Shown here one piece after another: positions 1 to 7,872 of a DNA stretch of 39,093 nt. The notes beneath the pieces are model-generated. The model saw nothing but the letters and a program-made list of their open reading frames with translations, did not search any database and had not been told where the DNA came from. The stretch comes from Saprospiraceae bacterium (GTDB lineage: Bacteria; Bacteroidota; Bacteroidia; Chitinophagales; Saprospiraceae). A program made the position numbers and the translations under genes. The stretch lies in contig JAHDIN010000026.1 in NCBI GenBank assembly GCA_020630775.1, forward strand, positions 1-39,093, read 5' to 3'. Numbering within the stretch: the stretch's first letter is position 1; every line of letters starts with the position of its first letter.

Positions 1-51
1 TTTTACGCATTTTTTACTTTTAAATGCCTAAACCTATTTCAGGGAGGGACA
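1..51 (-). mobile_element. 5' end of an IS element (left copy, truncated by window edge)
   Basis: The reverse complement of bases 1-51 matches 38998-39050 with one visible mismatch, so the same element lies at both ends in opposite orientation. Its outer end begins TGTCCCTCCC. A transposase start (ATG at 10-8, minus strand) runs off the window, showing only Met-Arg-Lys. The TG terminus and the transposase N-terminus seen on the right copy suggest IS3 family; that assignment is inference. The flanks next to the two ends do not match, which suggests independent insertions. Confidence 0.6.
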
Positions 52-53
52 AA

Positions 54-292
54 TTATTAATTATTAATTATTCATTATTCATTATTCATTATTCATTAAG
101 GAGCAACCTCCATGCGCTACACTTAGTATTTGGGTAAGAGACTTACTTTGTGGTCGTTGATTGAAAAGCTCTCTCCATGCGCTACACTTAGTCGAGAGGA
201 AAAAGGGTAGACCCACTTAACCACTTAACCACTCACAACTTAACCAATTTCCAATCTCCAATCTCCAATCTCCAATAATCAATCACCAAACC
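54..292. repeat. Noncoding stretch with heptamer tandem repeats and two 18-bp repeats
   Basis: No gene is seen. Bases 54-98 are tandem heptamers of ttattaa/ttattca. Bases 250-277 are four tccaatc-like heptamers, preceded by two ccacttaa units. CCATGCGCTACACTTAGT occurs at 110-127 and 175-192. The second copy sits in a 44-bp block (164-207) that recurs in direct orientation at 38934-38977. Such short-period arrays are common intergenic filler in Bacteroidota. Confidence 0.7.
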
Positions 293-2944
293 CTACCTAT
301 CCACCTCCTCAACCCGCTCAATAATCAAATTACCACAGCCATCAATGAAGGCGTGAAAGGTAACACCCAATTTGACTTCAAATCCTTCTAATAGATTGAT
401 CTCTGTCCCGGAGTCGTAATCGATGATGGTGTTGTTGTCCAAAATTTGATCGGATTCAATAATGCCGTCGGTTTCGTAGACGGTATCCATGGCAGGTGTG
501 CCGGTTAATTGATTGGCGCCTGCGTAATTCGGAGGGCAATCGCCGCCGCCATCATCAGTCGCCTCATTGCCTAAAGCAAAACCAGAAAAACCAGAGTTGA
601 CAGTTGCTGTAAAACGCCAGTCACCATTGTAATTTTGAGAAGTGACGTCAAAGATTTCTAAGGCTGTTGCTGATGATATGGAGCCGCTGGCTTTCAATAA
701 ATGTAAATCTGCAAAAGTGCTGCCTTGCCCATTGCCATCAATCCATCCGGTAATTTCATTGGCTGTATAGTACAAACTGATGTTATAGTTGCCATTAGGA
801 TTATTGTTGGTAGTCGTGATCAAAAAGTTTTTATCTGTTATGTCATTGGCTTCTGGGGCAGGACTATTGTACGACGAGCTGCCGGCATTATCAATTGAAA
901 CCGTAGTACAACCATAATCATGAGCGGATAGGTTTTCTATCGATGCCATTACGGATCCGTTATTGGAGTCGATAATATTGACTATTTCATTTGGCCCTAA
1001 ATTAAACGTGGCAAATCCGTTTGTACTGTTGACATTCGTTGCTACGGGAGCGGGTACATCTGCTGAAATTGTGACATTATCTACAGCCCACCAATAGTCC
1101 CATTCTGCATAATATATAAATCGCAATTGCAAACTGCTATTGGCGTATGCAGATATATCTATAGTTTGATGGTCAGGGGCATTCCAGCCACCTAGAGAAC
1201 CACTATTTTCATCGGCTGCGTAGATGTTTGTCCAAGTGGTGCCATCAAAAACTTCAACGTCTATGGTTTCTACAACACCACCATCATATATCCTAAAGTA
1301 TTGGTCCCAATCTAAAACTATATTTGTGGCTCCATTTAAATTGTAAATATCAGATAGTAAGGTATCTTGAATTGTGGTACCGTTACCAGCATCATCACTA
1401 TCTAGAAATGCAAAATTAGAGCCGTCAAGATCGTCGCCACCATTCGCTGTACTCAATAGCCAAGTGTCATTTGTACTGCCGCCATCCAATGCAGCCCAAT
1501 TTACTGGAGTGGTATTAAAATCTTCATCCTCAAAACTGACGCCTGGTAAATTTAAATTATCATTATCGAGGATGTTAATGGTATATGTATCATTTCCACC
1601 AAGTGAAGCTCCTCCAAATGGAGCGTCTAATTCTAATATTAAAACCTCATTACCCTCGTCAACAGCATCTTGATTAATAGATAAGGTAATGTTTTGACTT
1701 GTTGTTGTGTTGGCTGGGAAGTTAATTGATGTACTGCTTATTGTGTAGTCAGCCGCACTAACGGTTGATGAAGTATTGATGATAATGCTCGCACCTGATG
1801 CAGCGGGCAGGGGATTAGAAATTTCAACATCTACAGTAATATCAAGAGTGTTGCATGATGTGCCTTCATTGACTTCTGTTCCTACAGCTGTAAATTGAAT
1901 GAAATCTGCTAGGCAAACACTTGAGTTGCCTAAAATGCCTCTTCGGGGTACATTATTAGCAGGGTCCATGACAATTTGCATCCTAGCGGATTGATCATTG
2001 GTGAATAGATTCATGCAATCATCATCTGTATAGTCCATATAGTTTTCTACCATGTCTGTGCTGCCGCAAGATGTATGGTTAGGGCATCCGAAGTTTGACG
2101 CATCGGAAGTAGGTGTGTCATTACAGAAGTCATCAACACTACATCCACCATCACCCCAGATGTGCCTTAATCCTAACCAATGACCAATCTCGTGTGTAAG
2201 TGTACGTCCTTTGTTGTAAGGCGCGGCGCCTGGAAAAGGTAATGCTACTGAACCCACTGAAGAATATAGAATTACATTACCGTCTTCTGCGGCAGGTCCT
2301 GCGGAACTAGGCATTCCAGGTAATCCTGTACCGCCTGGGAATTGTGCCCATCCTAATAAACCACCAGAAATATCAAGAACCCAAATATTGCAGTATTGAT
2401 CAGGATCCCATTGTGTTGCAGGTTTGATAGTCCCATCAATATAAGTGTCATTCCATGGCGGAGCGGTAAAATTAAATTCATCTCTATCACGCCTATTAAT
2501 ACCAGGTTCGGCAAGTGCGTTTCCATTTTCATCAACGACTGCTAAACAAAATGAAATTTGCGTATCCACAGCATTCGGATCAGACGAACCAGCCATATTC
2601 GCAAAGTCTATATTTATTTGACTGAGTTGCTCATTGATATAATTTCGTCCAACGTTAGGTGTGGCGCCCTGATTTTGATCATCATGAATGATGTGAAATA
2701 TTACAGGAATCTCATAAGCGACCATGGACTTTTGAGGATTTTCTCTTAATGCCTTTTTCTTGGCAGACATCCATTCTTCGAATTCTTCGATGCTTGGTGA
2801 ATCATATTTTTCTTGAAGTCTTTCATTATACTCATTGGACCAACATCTTATAATAGGATTCCCTTTTGCATCAAATTGTGCAAATAACTGAATTGTAAAA
2901 AGACTAATAGTAAATAGAAGAAAGCTCTTTTTAATTACAGACAT
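293..2944 (-). CDS. Secreted M43-family zinc metalloprotease with Calx-beta and 3-coathanger domains
   Basis: An 883-residue exported protease. Residues 1-22 form a signal peptide. The catalytic domain (about 75-335) carries the metzincin zinc site HEIGHWLGLRH (His251, Glu252, His255, His261) and a Met-turn NYMDY at 301-305, as in M43 (pappalysin/cytophagalysin) peptidases. A Calx-beta-like segment follows (about 350-465, with DEGNEVLILELD), then a beta-sandwich region with a W-W-AVDNV motif typical of secreted Bacteroidota proteases. The last about 65 residues (DYDSGTEINLLEGFEVK) resemble the 3-coathanger stack domain. No classic T9SS type A tail is visible, so the export route past the outer membrane is unclear. 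Monocistronic; the nearest gene lies about 480 bp upstream. Role: probably extracellular protein degradation (inference). Confidence 0.9.
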   Translation of the reverse strand: MSVIKKSFLLFTISLFTIQLFAQFDAKGNPIIRCWSNEYNERLQEKYDSPSIEEFEEWMSAKKKALRENPQKSMVAYEIPVIFHIIHDDQNQGATPNVGRNYINEQLSQINIDFANMAGSSDPNAVDTQISFCLAVVDENGNALAEPGINRRDRDEFNFTAPPWNDTYIDGTIKPATQWDPDQYCNIWVLDISGGLLGWAQFPGGTGLPGMPSSAGPAAEDGNVILYSSVGSVALPFPGAAPYNKGRTLTHEIGHWLGLRHIWGDGGCSVDDFCNDTPTSDASNFGCPNHTSCGSTDMVENYMDYTDDDCMNLFTNDQSARMQIVMDPANNVPRRGILGNSSVCLADFIQFTAVGTEVNEGTSCNTLDITVDVEISNPLPAASGASIIINTSSTVSAADYTISSTSINFPANTTTSQNITLSINQDAVDEGNEVLILELDAPFGGASLGGNDTYTINILDNDNLNLPGVSFEDEDFNTTPVNWAALDGGSTNDTWLLSTANGGDDLDGSNFAFLDSDDAGNGTTIQDTLLSDIYNLNGATNIVLDWDQYFRIYDGGVVETIDVEVFDGTTWTNIYAADENSGSLGGWNAPDHQTIDISAYANSSLQLRFIYYAEWDYWWAVDNVTISADVPAPVATNVNSTNGFATFNLGPNEIVNIIDSNNGSVMASIENLSAHDYGCTTVSIDNAGSSSYNSPAPEANDITDKNFLITTTNNNPNGNYNISLYYTANEITGWIDGNGQGSTFADLHLLKASGSISSATALEIFDVTSQNYNGDWRFTATVNSGFSGFALGNEATDDGGGDCPPNYAGANQLTGTPAMDTVYETDGIIESDQILDNNTIIDYDSGTEINLLEGFEVKLGVTFHAFIDGCGNLIIERVEEVDR

Positions 2945-3093
2945 AGATGTATTATGAGTATTGAAAATATTACTGCGCTAGGGAAGGGGACTAAAGCAAA
3001 TCTAAAATAATCAATTTCAATTATATATGATGATGTGTATCGTATTTGTCCCTACAAATCGATCTTTTATAATGTTTGTGGCTAGTTTATTTT

Positions 3094-3262
3094 AACCCGA
3101 ATTATGCGTTAGAACTTCGTTATGAGATCTTAAATTGCAATAAATCAGCGACTTAAATTCGAAAAGCATAGCATCGTTATGGTTAGAGAATTTAAGATGG
3201 CGAAGCTTCTGATTTGCAGCAATTTAGGATCGTAATAGATTTTCTAATGTATATTTCGGGTT
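3094..3262. repeat. About 170-bp palindromic element, copy 1
   Basis: It begins AACCCGAATTAT and ends with its near-reverse complement (ATATTTCGGGTT). Inner blocks also pair: TTAGAA with TTCTAA, GATCTTAAATTG with CAATTTAGGATC, and AAATCAG with CTGATTT. The whole element can fold into one long imperfect hairpin. A copy of equal length and with matching ends lies at 17283-17452. It has no ORF, so it looks like a MITE or other palindromic repeat. The rest of the 478-bp gap (2945-3422) shows no gene. Confidence 0.7.
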
Positions 3263-3401
3263 TAAGCATTTGCTAAGAATGTAGCTGCAGAGACTTTGTT
3301 TAGCTCAAGAAAGGTCTTCGTGGTTGAAAATTAAATCAAAGGTATTTCCTTGTTGAAGCTGAATTTTTAGAGTTATTTTCCCACCTATTTTATCCGTATA
3401 A

Positions 3402-3429
3402 GAATTAGGCACACGAGTGCACCTAATTC
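3402..3429 (-). terminator. Hairpin over the stop codon of the LytTR regulator
   Basis: GAATTAGG and CCTAATTC arms plus an inner CAC/GTG pair form a stem with a small bulge. The arm includes the TAG stop of the regulator. The following minus-strand bases (TTATACGG) are only weakly T-rich, so termination is plausible but not strong. Confidence 0.4.
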
Positions 3430-4133
3430 GAAGATTTTAAGAAGGCATTTAATTGGTCTTTTCTAGATCTACTAACAGGGATCTCTACTTCATCTATATA
3501 AATGGCATTTGAGGACCATTTAGCTACATGGTTCTTATTTATAATGAAACTTCTATGACATTGAATAAACTTGTCATCAGATAGAAATTTCATCATATGG
3601 GCTAAACTTTTCCTAACCAAAACAGGATCTTGGCTTGATAAAAAGACTTTAATATAAACATGACTTGAGTGAATGTATTGAATGTCGTTTTCGTCAATAT
3701 GATGAACCTGTTCGCCATCATTTAATTGAATCTTTTTGGTTGGATTTGTTTGATCGCTAAGCGTATTTGAAACGGCTAACTCTACTGTTGTCCAAAGTGT
3801 TTCTTTGCTTATAGGTTTGGCTAGATACCCTTGAGGTTTAAGCTTAAATATCTCTGACATAATATTTTCATCAAGTTGAGAAGTCAGAAATACAAAAGGA
3901 AGATTAGGGTATTTTGTTTTAATGAATTTTCCTAAATCAATGCCGGATTTTTCACCATATAGTCGGATATCAATTAGAATTATATCTGCATGCTTCGTCT
4001 CTATATCGCTAACGGCTTCTTCATAGGAAATTGGATTGCTGAGGACCTCGTGGCCCCTTTCTTCTAAATAAATTTTGATTCCCTCAGCAATTAAAGTTTC
4101 ATCTTCAACGATGATAATGCTGAGTTTTCTCAT
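3423..4133 (-). CDS. LytTR-type response regulator
   Basis: A 236-residue two-component response regulator. Residues 1-120 form a CheY-like receiver with the acidic pair Glu10/Asp11, phospho-acceptor Asp55 (in ILIDIRL), Thr84 and Lys106 (YLAKPIS). Residues about 138-233 form a LytTR DNA-binding domain (IQYIHSSHVYIKVFL, CHRSFIINKNHV). LytTR proteins bind pairs of about 9-bp direct repeats. The start overlaps the stop of the sensor kinase by 4 nt, so the two are translationally coupled and are almost certainly a cognate pair. Target genes are unknown; a fitting direct repeat lies upstream of the operon at 6045-6077. Confidence 0.93.
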   Translation of the reverse strand: MRKLSIIIVEDETLIAEGIKIYLEERGHEVLSNPISYEEAVSDIETKHADIILIDIRLYGEKSGIDLGKFIKTKYPNLPFVFLTSQLDENIMSEIFKLKPQGYLAKPISKETLWTTVELAVSNTLSDQTNPTKKIQLNDGEQVHHIDENDIQYIHSSHVYIKVFLSSQDPVLVRKSLAHMMKFLSDDKFIQCHRSFIINKNHVAKWSSNAIYIDEVEIPVSRSRKDQLNAFLKSSN

Positions 4134-5917
4134 AGGTTAGATATTATTTTTTCTTTAAAGGTTACTTGGGTGGTGGCACCACCGTTATTAAATTGTTTTA
4201 ATTCACCTTTTAATTGCCGAGCCATACTCGAAATTAATAGGGTGCCCATGCCATTTGATTTGTCTTGAGACTGTTCTTGAAAACCAGGACCATTATCTCT
4301 AAATGAGAATAAAAAAGCATCATTGGATTGTTCAATACTAAGATTTAAGAGCAATTCATTATGATCGGTTCGACCATACTTGTGGGCATTGCTGATGAGT
4401 TCGGTACATATAATACCGAGGGGAAGAATTGTTTCCAAATTAAGGTTTTTTGTGGTTATGTTGAGTTCGTATCTGAATCGTAACTCTTGACTCATCAACG
4501 CATTGTAATTGTCAAAAAGTTCCATGAAATAATTATTTAAATTAATTAGTTCAAATTCACCAGTAGAGTAGAGTTGGTCATGAATCATGGATATGCTTCT
4601 AATGCTATTCGAAATTTCGTCTAAGAAGTTTTTGTCGCTCTCTTCTTTTAAAAATTTTGATTTAAGCAATACCAGGCCTATGATCACCTGAAGATTGTTT
4701 TTGACTCTATGGTGAATTTCAGATAATAGGGTAGTTTGTTTTCTAAGTGCTTCTTCTAAAGCGAGGTTTTTTTGGTTGATGACTTCATTTTGACTTTCGA
4801 TTAAAGCTTTTTTCTTTTTTATATTTCCGATTAACAATAAGAGTAAAGTCAATAGCACACTTCCTAGTCCAACCAGCCAGGTCCAAAATTTAATTCTCCT
4901 TTGTAAGGTTTTGTTTTTATTAGCTTCATCCTGAACAGCATTTTGGATTTCAATTTCACTAACGATATTTTGATCTGTTGTCTTATTCAATTTCTCGGTG
5001 TGGAATGAGGACAGTGTTAGATAATGATCTGTTGAGTCTTGAACATTTTTTTTATTCCAACAAGTAGCTATTCTTTTATTAATTGCAGCCATTACATAGT
5101 GATAGTAGTATTCTTTCTCTTCGATTTTTTTTGAATATCCAACGGCTATTTGTAATTGATTTAATGCTTCATCTGTTTGATTATTGTCGATTAAAATTCT
5201 AGAAGTACCTAATTTCATAAAACATGCACTCCAATATGAATCTAGTCCTAAAGCATATTCGCATGCTTCTTCATAATAGCGAATGCCTTCTTCATAGTCT
5301 CTAGTTAACATGGCGCTCAAAAGGTAGCCATCCATTACGGCTCTGTATACTCCGTGCGTCTTTCCTAAATCTATAGCTTCTTTAGCTAGAGTGACAGCAG
5401 AATCTCTCACTGCATAGATTCTCTGATATGAAGAGAAACGCATTTTAAACCTTGCTAAACTTTTCTTAAGGTCATTTTTTTGGATTAACTCTAATGCTTT
5501 TAGATAATTTCTTTTGCAATCTAGAGCTCTGCCTATGGTTTCATGTATCCGACCAATAGATAAATAAGTTTCAGCCAATACCTCGGGGTAGTCATTTTTA
5601 TTGGCAATAGAAATTACTTCATAATAGCCTTGAAGTGCTGGTTCGTAATCTTTAAGCATTTCATAGGCTTCCATCGCGTTGACCTTAGCTGTCAGATAAT
5701 ATTCGCATTCTAAAATTTGATTGTCAGTTGCAAATCTATTAAGAGACTCAAATTGTTTTAAACCTGATTCGGGTTGATATCTCCAAATCAAAGTCTGAAT
5801 GTCATTGGCAATTTTGAGTATACTTTCTTTATTACAAGATGTGTTGGCATACAAATGCTTACTGCTTACTAACAACAGTAAGCATAATATGAAAGTATAT
5901 ACGTCGGTAATTTTCAG
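4130..5917 (-). CDS. TPR-containing sensor histidine kinase (HisKA_2 type)
   Basis: Partner kinase of the LytTR regulator. From the TTG at 5875 the product has 581 residues but starts inside a hydrophobic stretch. Extending in frame to a CTG at 5917, just after a stop, adds 14 codons and completes a signal peptide (KITDVYTFILCLLLLV, then an SKHLYA cleavage region). I therefore prefer 5917; ATT at 5911 is another option. In 581-residue numbering: periplasmic TPR-like helices at 20-300, coiled coil at 300-330, one membrane segment at 331-350, cytoplasmic coiled coil at 355-385, HisKA_2 box EIHHRVKNNLQ at 386-396 with the phospho-acceptor His, then HATPase_c with an N box (ELISNAHKYGR) and a G1 box (DNGPGF). 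This is the usual LytTR-partner architecture in Bacteroidota; the signal sensed is unknown. Confidence 0.88.
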   Translation of the reverse strand: MKITDVYTFILCLLLLVSSKHLYANTSCNKESILKIANDIQTLIWRYQPESGLKQFESLNRFATDNQILECEYYLTAKVNAMEAYEMLKDYEPALQGYYEVISIANKNDYPEVLAETYLSIGRIHETIGRALDCKRNYLKALELIQKNDLKKSLARFKMRFSSYQRIYAVRDSAVTLAKEAIDLGKTHGVYRAVMDGYLLSAMLTRDYEEGIRYYEEACEYALGLDSYWSACFMKLGTSRILIDNNQTDEALNQLQIAVGYSKKIEEKEYYYHYVMAAINKRIATCWNKKNVQDSTDHYLTLSSFHTEKLNKTTDQNIVSEIEIQNAVQDEANKNKTLQRRIKFWTWLVGLGSVLLTLLLLLIGNIKKKKALIESQNEVINQKNLALEEALRKQTTLLSEIHHRVKNNLQVIIGLVLLKSKFLKEESDKNFLDEISNSIRSISMIHDQLYSTGEFELINLNNYFMELFDNYNALMSQELRFRYELNITTKNLNLETILPLGIICTELISNAHKYGRTDHNELLLNLSIEQSNDAFLFSFRDNGPGFQEQSQDKSNGMGTLLISSMARQLKGELKQFNNGGATTQVTFKEKIISNL

Positions 5918-6044
5918 CTAACCAAGTTTTGATAATTGCTAATAGAATCAAAATAAATATAGTCAAATTAGAAGTCGCATCTTCGTAAAATGCACTCAAT
6001 TATATTTTGAGAAATTTAGTAGCTGATAATTTAAACTACACATG

Positions 6045-6077
6045 CCATTCAGAACATATTTCTTACCATTCAGAACA
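6045..6077. promoter_or_regulatory. Direct repeat with LytTR-box geometry
   Basis: CCATTCAGAACA occurs at 6045-6056 and again at 6066-6077, an exact 12-bp repeat with a 21-bp period. LytTR regulators (AgrA, ComE) bind about 9-bp direct repeats separated by about 12 bp, which is the geometry seen. The core ACCATTCAG differs from the AgrA-type consensus at one position. The site lies about 130-160 bp upstream of the kinase start, so autoregulation is the simplest reading; it could also drive the plus-strand transcript ending at 6266. Binding is inference. Confidence 0.5.
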
Positions 6078-6184
6078 CATTGCGATTATTTTTAGCATTT
6101 TATGGCTTAAAATTTTATTTTAAAATTAAATAGTATATCCTCAAATGACAACACCAAGATTGATTGAGATTGAGTAAAATTTGA

Positions 6185-6266
6185 AAATCAATGCTGTTTT
6201 ATACCCCGACCAATTGTTCATAAACATGAACAGATATGAGACGCTTCCCAAGCGTCTCTTTTTTTT
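6185..6266 (+). ncRNA. Candidate small RNA ending in a strong terminator
   Basis: A near-perfect intrinsic terminator (6238-6266) has no protein gene in front of it on the plus strand. It is preceded by another hairpin, GTTCA-TAAACA-TGAAC (6216-6231). A weak Bacteroidota-like -7 box (TA, three bases, TTTG) lies at about 6174-6183. An RNA of about 80 nt from about 6185 is possible. The start is a guess; the terminator is the firm part. Confidence 0.3.
6238..6266 (+). terminator. Rho-independent terminator
   Basis: Perfect 9-bp stem GAGACGCTT/AAGCGTCTC with a CCC loop, followed by eight T. It is oriented for plus-strand transcription, although no plus-strand CDS ends here. Confidence 0.8.
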
Positions 6267-6288
6267 ATGGGCTAATCCTCAAAATAGG

Positions 6289-6318
6289 AAAGGCCCTAAG
6301 AGTGATCTTAGGACCTTT
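6289..6318 (-). terminator. Hairpin downstream of the duplicated-unit lipoprotein gene
   Basis: The stem AAAGGCCCTAAGA pairs with TCTTAGGACCTTT (one mismatch) around a GTGA loop, 21 bp past the minus-strand gene that ends at 6339. The T-run on the minus strand is short (TATTTTG), so this is a likely but modest terminator. Confidence 0.5.
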
Positions 6319-6338
6319 GCAACGAAACGACTTTTATT

Positions 6339-6965
6339 TTATTCGCAATCTTCTTTTAGCGTTTTTAATTCTTCTCGAGAATTAATCGATAGTTGAGAAC
6401 CATCTTCCATTTCTACTGTAATCGGCCATACTATTTGAGGCATAGCTGCAGAATCAGGATTATCTCTTCTCCATTGCCTCACGGCTAATTTGGCTTCTCG
6501 TCTGCTGTTTACTTCAGTTTGTGTGTTATCGGCAAATTCGATAGATATTGGCCAAACCACTTCAAAACAATGTCTCGCTTGGCCTCTTCCATCTCTTTGA
6601 CATGCGACTATAATTCTTCTCAATTCAAGTCTATCATCAGCACTGATAATTTCTCCATTATCGTTAATAAGTTCGACAGGATAAGCTATCTGAGCGCGGC
6701 CTTGTACATCTAGATTGTTTTGTCTCCAGTCTTTAATTTGGTCTTTAGCATCTCTAAATGATTCTGCTTCTAGAGTTGTACCATCAGGGAGGTCTATATT
6801 AATGGGAAATAAAATTTCGTAACAACCACCAGGACCTGATCTCGTTTCTAAACTGATGCTTTGTAATGATTCGTCTGCAAATGCTTCACTTTGGCTGTCC
6901 TCATCTTTAGAGCAAGAAACCAATAATAGTGCGAATAAAAAGGCTAAGATAATTCGTAATTGCAT
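6339..6965 (-). CDS. Lipoprotein with two tandem Cys-bounded repeat units
   Basis: A 208-residue predicted lipoprotein: signal peptide, then lipobox LLVSC with Cys18. The mature part holds two tandem units, residues 48-122 and 133-207. Each begins with C[YF]E[IV][LV][FW]PI, contains a D(G/N)T and S.R[DE]AK...W pattern, then a second strand block ([PA]QI[AV][YW]P[IV]) and an R.EL(R/K) helix ending in Cys (Cys122, Cys207). The unit is itself two half-repeats, so the protein is fourfold repetitive. The paired cysteines suggest one disulfide per unit (inference). I recognise the pattern from other Bacteroidota lipoproteins but know of no function. A decayed piece of the same family lies just upstream at 7121-7318. 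Confidence 0.8.
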   Translation of the reverse strand: MQLRIILAFLFALLLVSCSKDEDSQSEAFADESLQSISLETRSGPGGCYEILFPINIDLPDGTTLEAESFRDAKDQIKDWRQNNLDVQGRAQIAYPVELINDNGEIISADDRLELRRIIVACQRDGRGQARHCFEVVWPISIEFADNTQTEVNSRREAKLAVRQWRRDNPDSAAMPQIVWPITVEMEDGSQLSINSREELKTLKEDCE

Positions 6966-7120
6966 GTTCTTAATTTATGTTTTTTTAAATGGTTGACGGA
7001 TTTTTGACAGAGGTATTATTAAAAGGTTTAATCACGCATAAAGAAAATAGGAATTTACAGAACTAACTCGATCTTTTACCAAAATAATCTTGTTCTCAAT
7101 TGTTGCACTCTATCCATCTT

Positions 7121-7318
7121 CTAAAATAAATTCCAATGGAATTCGAAAGTGGGCTCTTCTTCCGCATCTGGATTGGTTTCATACCAGTCTTCGATTGCTA
7201 TGTCAAGCAAAGCATCCGAGTCCACGCTTAAAGCTGTGCCATCAGGTAACAAGACATTGAGCGGATCCACAAATTCAAAGCACTAAACATATGCTTCCTC
7301 TTCAACTTCAACTTCAAC
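7121..7318 (-). pseudogene. Remnant of a repeat-unit lipoprotein related to the downstream gene
   Basis: In one minus-strand frame an acidic stretch (VEVEVEEEAYV), an in-frame TAG (7283-7285), then 53 residues starting CFEFVDPLNVLLPDGTAL and ending EFHWNLF before a TAG at 7121. This matches the first half of the unit in the neighbouring lipoprotein (C-F-E, P, LPDGT, an S.D helix, and a W before NPDA). No start codon or signal peptide remains, because an in-frame TAA precedes the acidic stretch. It is best read as a degraded paralogue left after tandem duplication. The rest of the 6966-7412 gap shows no gene. Confidence 0.6.
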
Positions 7319-7412
7319 TTAATCTTCTTAATTATGTATTGTCGGACTTGAAACAGGCAAAGGATTATTTACCCTACCTGCATTTTAATATTTTTACGAA
7401 AAAAAATATCCA

Positions 7413-7865
7413 ATGGCTAATGAATCGCGAATAAAGTCCTTTAAACAAGGCCTTTTGTTAGGCTTTCTATGTGTAGTTTTTTTTGGAATGCCTAGCTCTT
7501 GTAAACAAGATGAAGCTAAATCAGCGGATGCTTTATCAAAACAAGAGCAAGGAAAACCATTCATGATACATACAGTCTACTTTTGGTTTAAGGATGAGGT
7601 GCCTCAAGAAAGGAAGGTCGCATTTGAAAAAGATCTGGCCGAACTAGGAAAAGTACCGTCGATCCAATCTTATTATTATGGTCCACCTGCACCGACTGAA
7701 AATAGAGATGTTGTTGATAGTTCTTATGATATGGCGATCAATGTGCATTTTGCAAGTGTAGAAGATGAAGCGGCTTATCAAATAGATCCTATACATTTAA
7801 AATTTGTAGAAGAATGTAAAGATCTATGGGACAAGGTGGTTGTTTATGATAATATCGTCCGCTGA
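7413..7865 (+). CDS. Dabb (stress-responsive alpha/beta barrel) domain lipoprotein
   Basis: 150 residues. The N-terminus has a hydrophobic segment and a lipobox-like MPSSC with Cys30, followed by a short linker. Residues about 50-150 are a Dabb domain: HTVYFWFKDEVP at its start, a helix (ERKVAFEKDLAELGKV), the S.SYYYGPPA strand, YDMAINVHFASVEDEAAYQ, then IHLKFVEE and a final VVVYDNIV strand. Dabb domains are ferredoxin-like dimeric folds used as small enzymes or stress proteins; the substrate cannot be told. The gene converges on the TRIC gene with a 7-bp gap. Confidence 0.82.
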   Translation: MANESRIKSFKQGLLLGFLCVVFFGMPSSCKQDEAKSADALSKQEQGKPFMIHTVYFWFKDEVPQERKVAFEKDLAELGKVPSIQSYYYGPPAPTENRDVVDSSYDMAINVHFASVEDEAAYQIDPIHLKFVEECKDLWDKVVVYDNIVR

Positions 7866-7872
7866 TTTTAAG

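Noticed and set aside
1374..1673. Plus-strand 99-codon ORF inside the M43 gene
   Set aside because: It is antisense to a well-supported coding region and has no recognisable features.
6181..6396. 71-codon plus-strand ORF
   Set aside because: It spans a strong terminator and overlaps the end of the lipoprotein gene; the translation resembles no protein.
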